Assembly (NCBI RefSeq): GCF_002577195.1
Contig: NZ_NULG01000054.1
Location: 1 to 32,416, forward strand
Length of the DNA stretch: 32,416 bases
Direction of reading: 5' to 3'
DNA from: Bacillus sp. AFS041924
GTDB taxonomy: Bacteria; Bacillota; Bacilli; Bacillales; Bacillaceae_G
The position numbers and the translations under genes are program-made. The notes under the pieces are model-generated. The model was not told where the DNA came from and ran no database searches. It saw only the letters and a program-made list of their open reading frames with translations. Below, in pieces: positions 9,601 through 17,582 of the stretch (position 1 is its first letter; every line of letters starts with the position of its first letter).

Positions 9601-10821
9601 TGCAGCACCAGGAGCACCTAAAGAATACATACTGTCTCCTGAATTACCAGCCGATACAATCGCCGTTACACCGGAAAGAACTGCATTATTTACCGCAAGA
9701 CTTTCAACATTTTCTGGATCATTCGTGTTGCTACCAAGAGATAAGTTAATTACGTCCATTCCATCAGAGATCGCCTTATCAATACCACCTAAAACATTTT
9801 CTGTTGACCCAGAACCAAATTTTCCTAACACACGATAGACATATAAATCTGCATCTGGTGCAACACCTGTTACTGCGTAATCAGTATTATTTGCACCACG
9901 ACCAGCGATGATTCCAGATACATGTGTTCCATGTTCTGTGTAGAAAGTTGAACCTGTCAGTGAATCCTTTTCAGCTAAGCCGGATTTTTTCCAATCATCA
10001 TAGGTTGTTTCCATTGGATCTGCATCATTATCAACAAAATCCCACCCTTTTACTGAACTCGGACTAATTGTTTTTGGATCGACACCAGGTTGCGCACGAT
10101 ACCCTTTATATGCATCCGTTAAATCTGGGTGGTTATAATCAATTCCTGTATCAATTACACCTACTTTAATTCCTTTTCCAGTAAATCCTTCTGCATGTAA
10201 TTTGCTAACACCTGGGAATACTTCAGTTTCCATTTTCTTAGTGGAATCTTGCGCACTTTCAGTAGCTTTTGGTGGCTCAACTTTTAGTACATTATTCGGC
10301 CAAACTGCTTTAACAGCTTTTGAGTCTAACAAAGACTTTACTTTATTCGCTGGTAAGTCAATCGCAACACCATTTAACGTATTTTTGTATGTTCGTTTAA
10401 CTTTATAAAGATTCTTATTTGTCTTTAGATCTTCTTTAAAAATGGTTTGTAAATCCTTTTTAAATGTTTCTTGAGCTGTATCTGCTTTTTGTTTTGCAGT
10501 ATCAAGAGATAAACTATTGCCATTTGCAGCTTCTTCTAAAACAGCTACTTTTGCAGGCTTCTCTTTCAATTCAACGATGACGGATAGATTTTTCGAACTC
10601 TGTAAATCGATTGAAGAAGGTAACTGTAAACCTTCCTGACTAGTAACCTCTAATTTCTTTAAAGCTTGACGTTGCTCCACTGTAAGTTTTGAAAGTACTT
10701 CTTCAATTGATGATTGTGCTGCAGCCTTTACAATAGGCTGATGATGTGTTACTGGAAATGCATTAAATAAAACCCCAGTACTTAATGTTAAAACTGCAGT
10801 ACTCTTGATTAGTCTCTTCAC
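6664..10821 (-). CDS. Protease 2: Vpr-like S8 subtilase with cohesin-like and dockerin modules
   Basis: Secreted serine endopeptidase of 1385 residues, colinear with protease 1. The upstream ATG at 10839 overlaps the GGGGGAGA ribosome site that proteases 1 and 3 also use; alignment with them and a 7-base spacing put the start at GTG 10821. Visible parts: signal peptide with V-K-A-A cleavage region; I9-like propeptide; catalytic Asp224, His297, Asn393, Ser621; PA insert; Ig/Fn3-like modules; cohesin-like region beginning A-K-M-G-E-T-A-H-A-T; carboxypeptidase-regulatory-like module; dockerin from about 1305 with loops D-V-N-K-D and D-I-N-F-D-G; basic tail. Two stretches (about 8405-8665 and 8860-9000) are nearly identical in DNA to protease 3, including silent sites, which points to gene conversion. 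The PA insert and the cohesin-like region differ most from the paralogs. Confidence 0.95.
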   Translation of the reverse strand: MKRLIKSTAVLTLSTGVLFNAFPVTHHQPIVKAAAQSSIEEVLSKLTVEQRQALKKLEVTSQEGLQLPSSIDLQSSKNLSVIVELKEKPAKVAVLEEAANGNSLSLDTAKQKADTAQETFKKDLQTIFKEDLKTNKNLYKVKRTYKNTLNGVAIDLPANKVKSLLDSKAVKAVWPNNVLKVEPPKATESAQDSTKKMETEVFPGVSKLHAEGFTGKGIKVGVIDTGIDYNHPDLTDAYKGYRAQPGVDPKTISPSSVKGWDFVDNDADPMETTYDDWKKSGLAEKDSLTGSTFYTEHGTHVSGIIAGRGANNTDYAVTGVAPDADLYVYRVLGKFGSGSTENVLGGIDKAISDGMDVINLSLGSNTNDPENVESLAVNNAVLSGVTAIVSAGNSGDSMYSLGAPGAAALAITVGANDTKTVIATSKGTVHGTSKVSVDLKLLGKGFGDNVGSLKGQNLPIVLVPNVGADSDYANIDVNGKIALVNRGSVALVDKITYAKKHGAVAVIMIDNVPGEGFIPSYLGSSYGLIPAFSMSYEQGATLVAKIGTTPTFSFDEVGEVTDEGNKLASFSSRGPARITYDIKPEVTAPGVAVFSTVPSYMHGADQIGKYEYAYDNLSGTSMASPNVAGVAALLKQANPNLTPAQIKETLMNTADPLNGDYSVFESGAGQVDPYEAIHSKTRIEVMDETKGALDKKGNLKSIKDLTGALAFGVVAPAGKNVSDQRTLNIYNNSNQAKTYDVTVSFQKDRRGSLDADVNGVQIVTDKSIKVGANAKKKSTVAITVPKSAKLGIYEGFVTYTNHANPEETFQVPFAIKTVEEGMNPITMTPQAFTQVFDSAYPGQLVYTSAIMSVKSHMRTFDVVLEDGKTGKELGYVGSFDGLSMDENTEYSVNKVFNGLYYKTTGDEDQPFQYNPDLAKPGYYKIKIIGTNDAGKTFSQEAPIYFDNTAPKLTVNGPEVVEYKNGQTSVTITGTVYDKETEDMQKLGMDYNQGSTKVYYQDYLGGRAVSVPVNPDGSFTATIPTNATRPMELVFYAMDAASNKTFKEGKDIFVTRDDVTYGYMQPEKRTAKMGETAHATLMLNKANGVKQVVYEFNHYTDVASMNITPNPSIADKVNISVKDELLSSGVNKATVTITTKDGVPPLTGDLKLADVMYKMGNVYTAYPVTFPAYMSTTVMDNNNTTKTVPSGNPSIFYMEPTYSILKGRKYAEAFLDPAGSPIGSLDYSKLGIKVKATSSNGTVYEGVNNSAPTFQISNLPLTDDTFELEVNIPGHFTVHKDFTIGFHEDGKVTYQNLTQTLNPTYAGDVNKDDVIDVMDVLYLQTYWGTNKRDADINFDGVVDEKDLAFVEKNYLMQNPTINHAPAPKKKYKSQTLESVKSNLGVK

Positions 10822-10863
10822 CCTGTTGTCTCCCCCCATTTTTTGTCTTTTCTTTCTATTCCG

Positions 10864-10903
10864 ATTATACGGAAAGTTTACAGTATCGACATTTTGACAA
10901 AAT
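10864..10903 (-). promoter_or_regulatory. Promoter of protease 2 with TGTCA box
   Basis: TTGTCA (10895-10900, inside the near-palindrome TTTTGTCAAAA) lies exactly 25 bases before TATAAT (10864-10869). The -10 is 42 bases before the GTG start, the same distance as in proteases 1 and 3, which also supports that start choice. The rest of the gap (10904-11150) is AT-rich without visible genes. Confidence 0.65.
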
Positions 10904-11150
10904 CCATCAATCTTAACTTTTTTTTATTCGGTTATTACCGACAATAAACGACAATTACATTTTTTCCGTAATCTAATAGTTTGATATACTAGTCAGATTT
11001 TCTTTTTTATAAAAGTAAAAAAATCCTTCTATATTTAACTGTTACATTAAAGGTTTCTATTAGAGAGTTGATATAATTTTATTTACTTAAGAAAGTTATT
11101 TATCCGATTGGCCATTCCCTAAAGAAACCACTCAGCATACTTTTTTCATA

Positions 11151-11180
11151 AAAAGAGACCCCGGAATTATACCCGGAGTC
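11151..11180 (-). terminator. Terminator of protease 3
   Basis: Stem GACTCCGGG / CCGGGGTC with a 7-base loop, followed by a T-run on the minus strand, 10 bases after the protease 3 stop codon. Confidence 0.88.
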
Positions 11181-11190
11181 ATTCAAAAGA

Positions 11191-14100
11191 TTACTTAATT
11201 CCCAATAAACTCTTAACACTTTCTAAAGTTTGTGACTTATATTTCTTTTTAGGTGTCGGTGCATAGTTAATTGTAGGATTTTGCATTAAGTAGTTTTTCT
11301 CCACAAATGCCATATCCTTTGCATCAACTACGCCATCAAAGTTAATATCCGCATCACGTTTATTTGTTCCCCAGTAGGTTTGTAAGTAAAGTGCGTCCAT
11401 TACGTCAATGACATCATCTTTATTTACGTCACCTGCGTAAGCCGGTTTTAAATTTAGATAAAGGTTTTGATTCGTCACTTTTCCATTATCATGGAATCCA
11501 ATCGTAAAGTCTTTGTGGACTGTAAAATGTCCAGGAATATTTAATTCAAGCTCATACTCATCATCCGTTAATGGTAAATTTGGTACTTGGAATGTACTTG
11601 AAGAATTGTTTAATCCTTCGTACACTGTACCGTTTGAACTTGTTGCTTTTATTTTAATTCCCATTTTCGAATAATCAATCGATCCAAGTGCCGAACCTGC
11701 TGGATCTAAGAATGCTTCTGCGTATTTAGAACCACGAAGTAATGAATAAGTCGGGTCCATTTGAAAAATGACCGGATTTCCGCTTACAACATTTTGTGTT
11801 GTATTATTACTATCTGTTACAGTAACACTATTCATTGACGCCGCGTTAATGGCAGGATAAGCAGTATAGACATTGCTCATTTTAAAAGCTAAATCCGCTA
11901 GTTTTAAATCTCCTGAGAGTGGTGTAACCCCATCTTTTGTCTTAATCGTAACAGTCGTCACATAATTCGTTACACCTGGAATAGCTGGATTATCCGTCAC
12001 AGTAATATCTACTTTATCCGCTACACTTGGATCAGGTGTAATATTCATTGATGCAACATCCGCATAGTGATAAAACTTGTAAACTACTTGTTTGACATTA
12101 TTTGCTTTCTTTAACATTAAAGTAGCATGCGCTGTTTCTCCCATTTTTGCTGTGCGTTTTTCAGTTTGCATATAACCATATGTTACGTCATCACGCGTAA
12201 CAAATATATCTCTTCCACCTTTAAATGATCTATTGGTTGCTGCATCAACCGCGTAGAAATTTAATTCCATTGCTCTTGTTGCATTAGTTGGAATTGTCGC
12301 TGTAAATGACCCATCTGGATTTACAGGCACTGCCGTTGCTTTTCCTCCCAACGTATCTTGGTAATAAACTCTTGTACTTCCTTGGTTATAGTTCATGCCA
12401 AGCTTCTGCATTTCTTCTGTTTCTTTATCATAAACGGAACCTGTTATCGTTACGCTAGTTTGACCATTTTTATATTCAAGAATGTCAGGGCTGTTTACTG
12501 TTATTTTAGGATCTGAATTATCGAAATAAATTGGTGCTTCTTGTGAGAATTTTTTTCCTACGTCATTTGTGCCAATAATTTTGATTTTATAGTATCCTGG
12601 TTTCGCTAAATCTGGGTTATATGCGAATGGTTGCTCGTCATCACCAGTTACTTTGTAATATCGGCCATTGAACACATTATTCACAGTATACGGTTTGTTT
12701 TCATCCATCGCCAACCCATCAAATGTACCTATATACCCTAAATCTTTACCTGTTTTTCCATCTTCAAGAATTATGTCAAATGTGCGCATATGAGATTTTA
12801 AACTCATAATTGCATTTGTATATACCAATTGCCCTGCAAAGGCATAATCAAATACTTGTGTAAATACTTGTGGCGTCATTGTAATCGGATTCATTCCTTC
12901 TTCCACCGTTTTGATTGCGAAAGGAACTTGGAATGTTTCCTCTGGATTCGCATGATTTGTATATGTTACAAATCCTTCATAAATCCCTAATTTCGCTGAT
13001 TTTGGAACGGTAATTGCCACAGTTGATTTCTTTTTCGCATTTGCCCCGACTTTAATGGACTTATCTGTCACAATTTGCACACCATTGTCATCAGCGTCTA
13101 ATGAACCGCGACGATCTTTTTGGAATGATACTGTTACGTCATATGTTTTTGCTTGATTACTATTGTTATAGATATTTAGTGTGCGTTGATCACTGGCATT
13201 CTTTCCTGCTGGAGCAACTACACCAAACGCAAGAGCACCTGTTAAATCTTTTACCGATTTAAGATTTCCCTTTTTATCTAGTGCTCCCTTTGTTTCATCC
13301 ATTACTTCAATTCGAGTCTTAGAATGAATTGCTTCATAAGGATCAACTTGTCCAGCACCTGATTCGAACACACTATAATCTCCATTTAGTGGATCCGCTG
13401 TGTTCATTAATGTTTCCTTGATTTGAGCTGGTGTCAAGTTTGGATTTGCTTGTTTTAGTAAAGCCGCAACACCGGCTACGTTCGGTGAAGCCATTGATGT
13501 ACCTGATAAATTATCATACGCATATTGATATTTGCCAATTTGATCAGCACCGTGCATGTAAGATGGAACAGTCGAGAACACCGCTACACCTGGTGCTGTC
13601 ACTTCAGGCTTAATATCATACGTAATACGCGCTGGACCACGTGAACTAAATGAAGCTAATTTATTTCCTGCATCTGTTACTTGTCCCATTTCATCAAATG
13701 AGAAGGTTGGTGTTGTACCAAGTTTTGATACAAGCATAGCTCCTTGTTCATACGACATAGAGAATGCAGGAATTAACCCATAGCTTGAGCCTAGGTATGA
13801 TGGGATAAACCCTTCACCAGGTATATTATCGACCATAATGACTGCCGCTGCCCCATGTTTTTTCGCAATTGTAATTTTATCAATAAGCGCAGTTACTCCT
13901 CGATTTACAATCGCGATTTTTCCATCAACATCAATATTTTTATAATCCGTATCTGCACCGTAATTGGGTACTAAAACGATAGGTAAATTTTTACCTTTTA
14001 AATTTTCTACGTTATCATTAAAGCCTTTACCTAATAATTTTAAATCCGCTGCTACATCTGAAGTTCCGTGTAATGTACCTTTTGACGTTGGAATCACCGT

Positions 14101-15366
14101 CTTTGTATCATTCGCACCAACTGTAATAGCTAACGCTGCAGCACCAGGAGCACCTAATGTATACATTCCATCACCGGAATTCCCCGCCGAAACAACTGCC
14201 GTTACACCTGAAAGAACTGCATTATTTACCGCTAGACTTTCAATATTTTCCGGATTGTTCGTACTAGCACCAAGTGATAGATTGATGACATCCATCCCGT
14301 CAGAGATCGCCTTATCAATTCCGCCTAATACATTTTCTGTTGATCCAGAACCAAATTTTCCTAACACACGATAGACATACAGATCAGCATCCGGTGCAAC
14401 ACCCGTTACTGCATAATCTGTATTATTTTTACCACGACCAGCAATAATACCGGATACATGTGTTCCATGCTCTGTGTAGAAATAGTCACCAGTAAGTGGA
14501 TCCTTTTCTCCTAAACCTGATTTTTTCCAATCATCATAAGTTGTTTCCATTGGATCTGCGTCATTGTCGATAAAATCCCATCCTTTTACAGAACTAGGAC
14601 TAATTGATTTCGGATCGACACCATCTTGCGCACGATATCCTTTATACGCATCCGTTAAATCCGGGTGATTATAATCAATCCCGGTATCTATAACACCTAC
14701 TTTAACACCTTTGCCAGTAAATCCTTCAGCATGTAATTTGCTCACACCAGGGAACACTTCTGATTCCATTTTCTTCGTTGTATTTTGAGAATCCCCAGTA
14801 GCTTCAGTAGCTTTTGGTGGTTCAACTTTTATGACGTTATTCGGCCAAACTGCTTTAACAGCCTTTGAGTCTAATAATGACTTCACTTTGTTCGCTGGTA
14901 AGTCAATCGCAACACCATTTAACGTATTTTTGTATGTTCGTTTAATTTTATAAAAGTTCTTATTTTGTTTTAAATCCTCTTTAAAAATTGTTTGTAAATC
15001 AGTTTTAAATGTTTCTTGAGCCGTATCTGCTTTTTGTTTTGCAGCATCAAGAGATAAACTCTTACCATTTGCAGCTTCTTCTAATACAGCTACCTTAGCA
15101 GGTTTCTCTTTCAATTCAACGATGACAGATAGATTTTTCGAACTCTGTAAATCGACTGAAGAAGGTAACTGTAACCCTTCCTGACTAGTAACCTCTAATT
15201 TCTTTAAAGCTTGACGTTGTTCAGGCGTAAGCTTTGAAAGTACTTCTTCAATTGATGATTGTGAAGCAGCCTTTACAATTGGCTGATGTTGTGAGATTGG
15301 AAATGTATTAAATAAAACACCAGTACTCAATGTTAAAACTGCAGTACTTTTAATTAAACGCTTCAT
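11191..15366 (-). CDS. Protease 3: Vpr-like S8 subtilase with cohesin-like and dockerin modules
   Basis: Secreted serine endopeptidase of 1391 residues, third member of the tandem trio. Signal peptide (K-R-L-I-K start, cleavage near V-K-A-A), I9-like propeptide, catalytic Asp227, His300, Asn396 and Ser624, PA insert, Ig/Fn3-like modules, cohesin-like module, carboxypeptidase-regulatory-like module, dockerin from about 1311 and basic tail ending in L-G-I-K. Numbering shifts by three from protease 1 through a small insert in the linker before the catalytic domain (T-G-D-S-Q-N-T-T). Start ATG follows GGGGGAGA by 6 bases. It is first of the trio in transcription order, and lies just downstream of the HTH regulator at 15691-16929 and the protease scar. 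Near-identical patches with protease 2 occur around 12933-13190 and 13400-13540. Confidence 0.95.
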   Translation of the reverse strand: MKRLIKSTAVLTLSTGVLFNTFPISQHQPIVKAASQSSIEEVLSKLTPEQRQALKKLEVTSQEGLQLPSSVDLQSSKNLSVIVELKEKPAKVAVLEEAANGKSLSLDAAKQKADTAQETFKTDLQTIFKEDLKQNKNFYKIKRTYKNTLNGVAIDLPANKVKSLLDSKAVKAVWPNNVIKVEPPKATEATGDSQNTTKKMESEVFPGVSKLHAEGFTGKGVKVGVIDTGIDYNHPDLTDAYKGYRAQDGVDPKSISPSSVKGWDFIDNDADPMETTYDDWKKSGLGEKDPLTGDYFYTEHGTHVSGIIAGRGKNNTDYAVTGVAPDADLYVYRVLGKFGSGSTENVLGGIDKAISDGMDVINLSLGASTNNPENIESLAVNNAVLSGVTAVVSAGNSGDGMYTLGAPGAAALAITVGANDTKTVIPTSKGTLHGTSDVAADLKLLGKGFNDNVENLKGKNLPIVLVPNYGADTDYKNIDVDGKIAIVNRGVTALIDKITIAKKHGAAAVIMVDNIPGEGFIPSYLGSSYGLIPAFSMSYEQGAMLVSKLGTTPTFSFDEMGQVTDAGNKLASFSSRGPARITYDIKPEVTAPGVAVFSTVPSYMHGADQIGKYQYAYDNLSGTSMASPNVAGVAALLKQANPNLTPAQIKETLMNTADPLNGDYSVFESGAGQVDPYEAIHSKTRIEVMDETKGALDKKGNLKSVKDLTGALAFGVVAPAGKNASDQRTLNIYNNSNQAKTYDVTVSFQKDRRGSLDADDNGVQIVTDKSIKVGANAKKKSTVAITVPKSAKLGIYEGFVTYTNHANPEETFQVPFAIKTVEEGMNPITMTPQVFTQVFDYAFAGQLVYTNAIMSLKSHMRTFDIILEDGKTGKDLGYIGTFDGLAMDENKPYTVNNVFNGRYYKVTGDDEQPFAYNPDLAKPGYYKIKIIGTNDVGKKFSQEAPIYFDNSDPKITVNSPDILEYKNGQTSVTITGSVYDKETEEMQKLGMNYNQGSTRVYYQDTLGGKATAVPVNPDGSFTATIPTNATRAMELNFYAVDAATNRSFKGGRDIFVTRDDVTYGYMQTEKRTAKMGETAHATLMLKKANNVKQVVYKFYHYADVASMNITPDPSVADKVDITVTDNPAIPGVTNYVTTVTIKTKDGVTPLSGDLKLADLAFKMSNVYTAYPAINAASMNSVTVTDSNNTTQNVVSGNPVIFQMDPTYSLLRGSKYAEAFLDPAGSALGSIDYSKMGIKIKATSSNGTVYEGLNNSSSTFQVPNLPLTDDEYELELNIPGHFTVHKDFTIGFHDNGKVTNQNLYLNLKPAYAGDVNKDDVIDVMDALYLQTYWGTNKRDADINFDGVVDAKDMAFVEKNYLMQNPTINYAPTPKKKYKSQTLESVKSLLGIK

Positions 15367-15408
15367 CTGTTGTCTCCCCCTATTTCTTAATAATATCTAA
15401 CAATTTAG

Positions 15409-15448
15409 ATTATAAGGAAAGTTTGCAATATTTAAATTTTGACATTTT
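15409..15448 (-). promoter_or_regulatory. Promoter of protease 3 with TGTCA box
   Basis: ATGTCA (15440-15445) is followed by exactly 25 bases and TATAAT (15409-15414), which lies 42 bases before the ATG. The spacer shares T-G-C-A-A-A-C-T-T-T-C-C bases with proteases 1 and 2. Confidence 0.6.
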
Positions 15449-15582
15449 CTATCAATATCTCTTTTTTCATCGATAGATTTCGACATGTTTCACACTTCCA
15501 TTTTTCTCATTCTAAGAACCAATTCCAGATTATGTTCTTTTAATTTATTAGATACGGATATATATTCCGTTTAGTTAAAATA

Positions 15583-15610
15583 AAAAGACTCCGGTTTAGT
15601 ACCGGAGCCA
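15583..15610 (-). terminator. Terminator following the protease-tail scar
   Basis: Perfect stem CTCCGGT / ACCGGAG (15589-15607) with a T-run on the minus strand. It closely resembles the protease 1 terminator (CTCC ... GGAG, similar loop and flanks). It now serves the regulator gene ending at 15691. Confidence 0.85.
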
Positions 15611-15690
15611 TCCTAATAATATATTAAATTTTTTATGAATGGTTTCAAAAAGAGTTTTAACACTTAATAAAGTTTGTCCTATGTTTCCTT
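15611..15690 (-). pseudogene. Scar of a lost Vpr-like protease: tail codons plus 3' UTR
   Basis: Directly after the regulator stop codon, the minus strand reads I-G-Q-T-L-L-S-V-K, which matches the protease 1 tail K-G-Q-T-L-E-S-V-K at DNA level (GGACAAACTTTA ... AGTGTTAA). The following bases, including TTAAATTTTTT and the terminator, also align with the region after protease 1. No start or upstream protease sequence remains. It is the last trace of another copy in the array, replaced or deleted next to the regulator. Confidence 0.65.
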
Positions 15691-16929
15691 TCAACTTAAA
15701 ATACGAATATATTTTTCTTCCAACTCTTTGTTTAAAGAATTACGATAATGCCAAATTGTTAATAAACATTTTTGAAATCTCTCATGAATCTCCGAATCTT
15801 TCACTTTTAAAGCCACGTTTAAGATTTCATCTAATCCTTCGTTTACTTTATTTGTTTCACATTTTAACAACCCGAACGCATAACAATAATCTAAATAAAG
15901 ATGCTGCTTAAATAAATCCGAAGAGTTTCGTATTTCAACGATTTGGTCATTATACTTTTCAATAAATTTCTCAGCTTCTTCTAATCTACCTAATTTTACA
16001 TAGCTTTCTAAAATTCTTGGAATTCCTACATAGAAATCAGCACGATCACGTAACCATTTATAATATGAATCAACAACATATAGATTTCCAAAATCGATGT
16101 GTGCGACATATCGATTACCTACAGCAATATCTGCATAATAAGCATTTATTTTTTCATATTTACCAATTAGATTTAATACTTCTTCTAGTTTGCCATCTAA
16201 TCTTGTCAACGAAAATGCTTGATACATTAATGCCCGCCCTACATGCTCCTTACTTTTCGCCATTTTTTCTAGCCGTTTTGCATAATGTAAGACCTCATCC
16301 CAATTTTTTAACATATAGTAAGTAGCTGTTATCCATAAGATTGTTAGTTCCTGAAATTTCGGTGGCATATAGGAAATATACTCGATAATTCGAACTAAAA
16401 CTAAACTTCCTTCATTCGTTAAACGCGTCATATAAAATTTTCGAAAATAACTAATGGCTACTTCTTCGGTTGCTGAATTAGGCATATGCTCAATAATTAG
16501 TTCGTATAAAGGTAATGCTTCTTGTTCCTTTCCTTCTAAAAATAGCTGTTCAGCAATATAGAATAAATTTTGGAAGTATTTAGAACGGGTTGCTTTTGAA
16601 TTTTCTTCGATCATGACTGATAAGATAAAGGATAATTCCGATTTAAAACCATTTTTAGCACATTCATAAATAAAAGCATCACTTCTTCTTTTATCTAATA
16701 GATTCCGTTCATTAAAGCATAGATTTACATATCCTTTATAAAATGTTCCTTTAGGTAGTTTAAACGCCTCAGTAATGGCATCCAAGTAATGCAAAGATAG
16801 TGCTTTTTTGTTATTAAATATTCTACTCATATCGCTATAATGGATATCTGATTTTCTTGCCAGCTCTTTAAGATTCCATTCATTTTTCTTCATCAGCTTG
16901 TTAAACTCATAAAGTAGAAAATCGTTCAT
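15691..16929 (-). CDS. XRE-HTH regulator with helical-repeat C-terminus (RRNPP-like)
   Basis: A predicted cytoplasmic DNA-binding regulator of 412 residues. Residues about 8-65 form a lambda-repressor/XRE type helix-turn-helix (W-N-L-K-E-L-A-R-K-S-D-I then M-S-R-I-F-N-N-K-K). The remaining ~340 residues are almost entirely helical with TPR-like periodicity. This is the plan of peptide-sensing RRNPP regulators (PlcR, NprR, AimR), often about 300-420 residues. Whether it binds a peptide is inference; I found no convincing secreted pheromone gene next to it. The frame opens at GTG 16941, but that lies in the ribosome site (AGGTGGGG); ATG 16929, 6 bases after it, is the likely start. It sits directly upstream of proteases 3, 2 and 1, and NprR/PlcR-type regulators control secreted proteases, so the array is a plausible target. 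Its stop codon abuts a protease scar. Confidence 0.85.
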   Translation of the reverse strand: MNDFLLYEFNKLMKKNEWNLKELARKSDIHYSDMSRIFNNKKALSLHYLDAITEAFKLPKGTFYKGYVNLCFNERNLLDKRRSDAFIYECAKNGFKSELSFILSVMIEENSKATRSKYFQNLFYIAEQLFLEGKEQEALPLYELIIEHMPNSATEEVAISYFRKFYMTRLTNEGSLVLVRIIEYISYMPPKFQELTILWITATYYMLKNWDEVLHYAKRLEKMAKSKEHVGRALMYQAFSLTRLDGKLEEVLNLIGKYEKINAYYADIAVGNRYVAHIDFGNLYVVDSYYKWLRDRADFYVGIPRILESYVKLGRLEEAEKFIEKYNDQIVEIRNSSDLFKQHLYLDYCYAFGLLKCETNKVNEGLDEILNVALKVKDSEIHERFQKCLLTIWHYRNSLNKELEEKYIRILS

Positions 16930-17582
16930 GTTGCACCCCACCTAATATTAAAATTTTTTAATCTCTCTAATTAAAAAAGCAAAAATGCCATAAACCATTG
17001 TATCTATGGATTACAGCATCAAAATTATTGTTTGTTTATTGGAATGAAGTATATAGTAGGACTAAGATGCTGTTGATACTGTTTGACCATATAACTCCTT
17101 GACGTTTTTGTATCTTGGTTACAATAGATCCTTCATCCAGATAAACTGAAAAATTACGCTTATGTGGATTAAAGCAAGTTATTATTTTCGAATAAAGTTA
17201 AATAAAAATTAAAATGACAAAATTATTATAGAATATAAATAATCAAGCCAATTTCAATTTGATCCTGTTTACAATTAAATAATCATATATACTCTTTTTT
17301 ATTCCGAAATTTCAGAAAATAAAAACTTAATCCCCTTCTTGATGTTACTTTTATTTTAGTTACTTAAATTTAACATGTAAAACGCATTTTAGTTTACAAC
17401 CTATTAAGGATTGCTTAATTATATAAATTACCTAAATTATATTTAAATAATAATAAAGAGTTATATTAATACAGAAATTGGATAACATTCCCAGTATTAA
17501 AATAGTTTCTAATTATTTAATCTATTTAAAAACATGCAGTAAAATCAATTTATACTTCGATAATGCTTAAAGGAGGTACAAA
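16930..17582. other. Long intergenic region between divergent regulators
   Basis: About 650 AT-rich bases separate the divergently transcribed HTH regulator and LysR gene; both promoters must lie here. One 8-base perfect inverted repeat, ACAGCATC (17013-17020) and GATGCTGT (17066-17073), brackets 45 bases. A 10-codon frame (ATG 17044) has only a poor ribosome site. I see no supported gene, and no TGTCA/25/TATAAT promoter of the protease type. Confidence 0.5.

Larger units (their letters stand above)
2013..15366 (-). repeat. Tandem triplication of a ~4.2-kb protease gene
   Basis: Proteases 1-3 are colinear head-to-tail copies with a period of about 4.6 kb, each bringing its own promoter, ribosome site and terminator. 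Promoters and starts align base for base (42 bases from -10 to start in all three). The terminators differ in sequence, so either the units diverged there or the ends were exchanged. Confidence 0.9.

Noticed and set aside
13964-14374. 136-codon plus-strand frame antisense to protease 3 (and similar ones at 9476-9838 and 15639-15911)
   Set aside because: These are reverse-strand shadows of conserved coding sequence; they recur at the same position in paralogs because the sense gene is conserved, and they lack ribosome sites.
17013-17073. ACAGCATC ... GATGCTGT inverted repeat in the long intergenic region
   Set aside because: Only 8 paired bases around a 45-base loop in AT-rich DNA; it could be an operator or chance. 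Not enough to call a regulatory RNA or terminator.
17044-17076. Ten-codon plus-strand frame as a possible signalling peptide for the HTH regulator
   Set aside because: No signal sequence, poor ribosome site, and it points away from the regulator. RRNPP pheromone genes normally encode a 30-50 residue secreted precursor close to the receptor.
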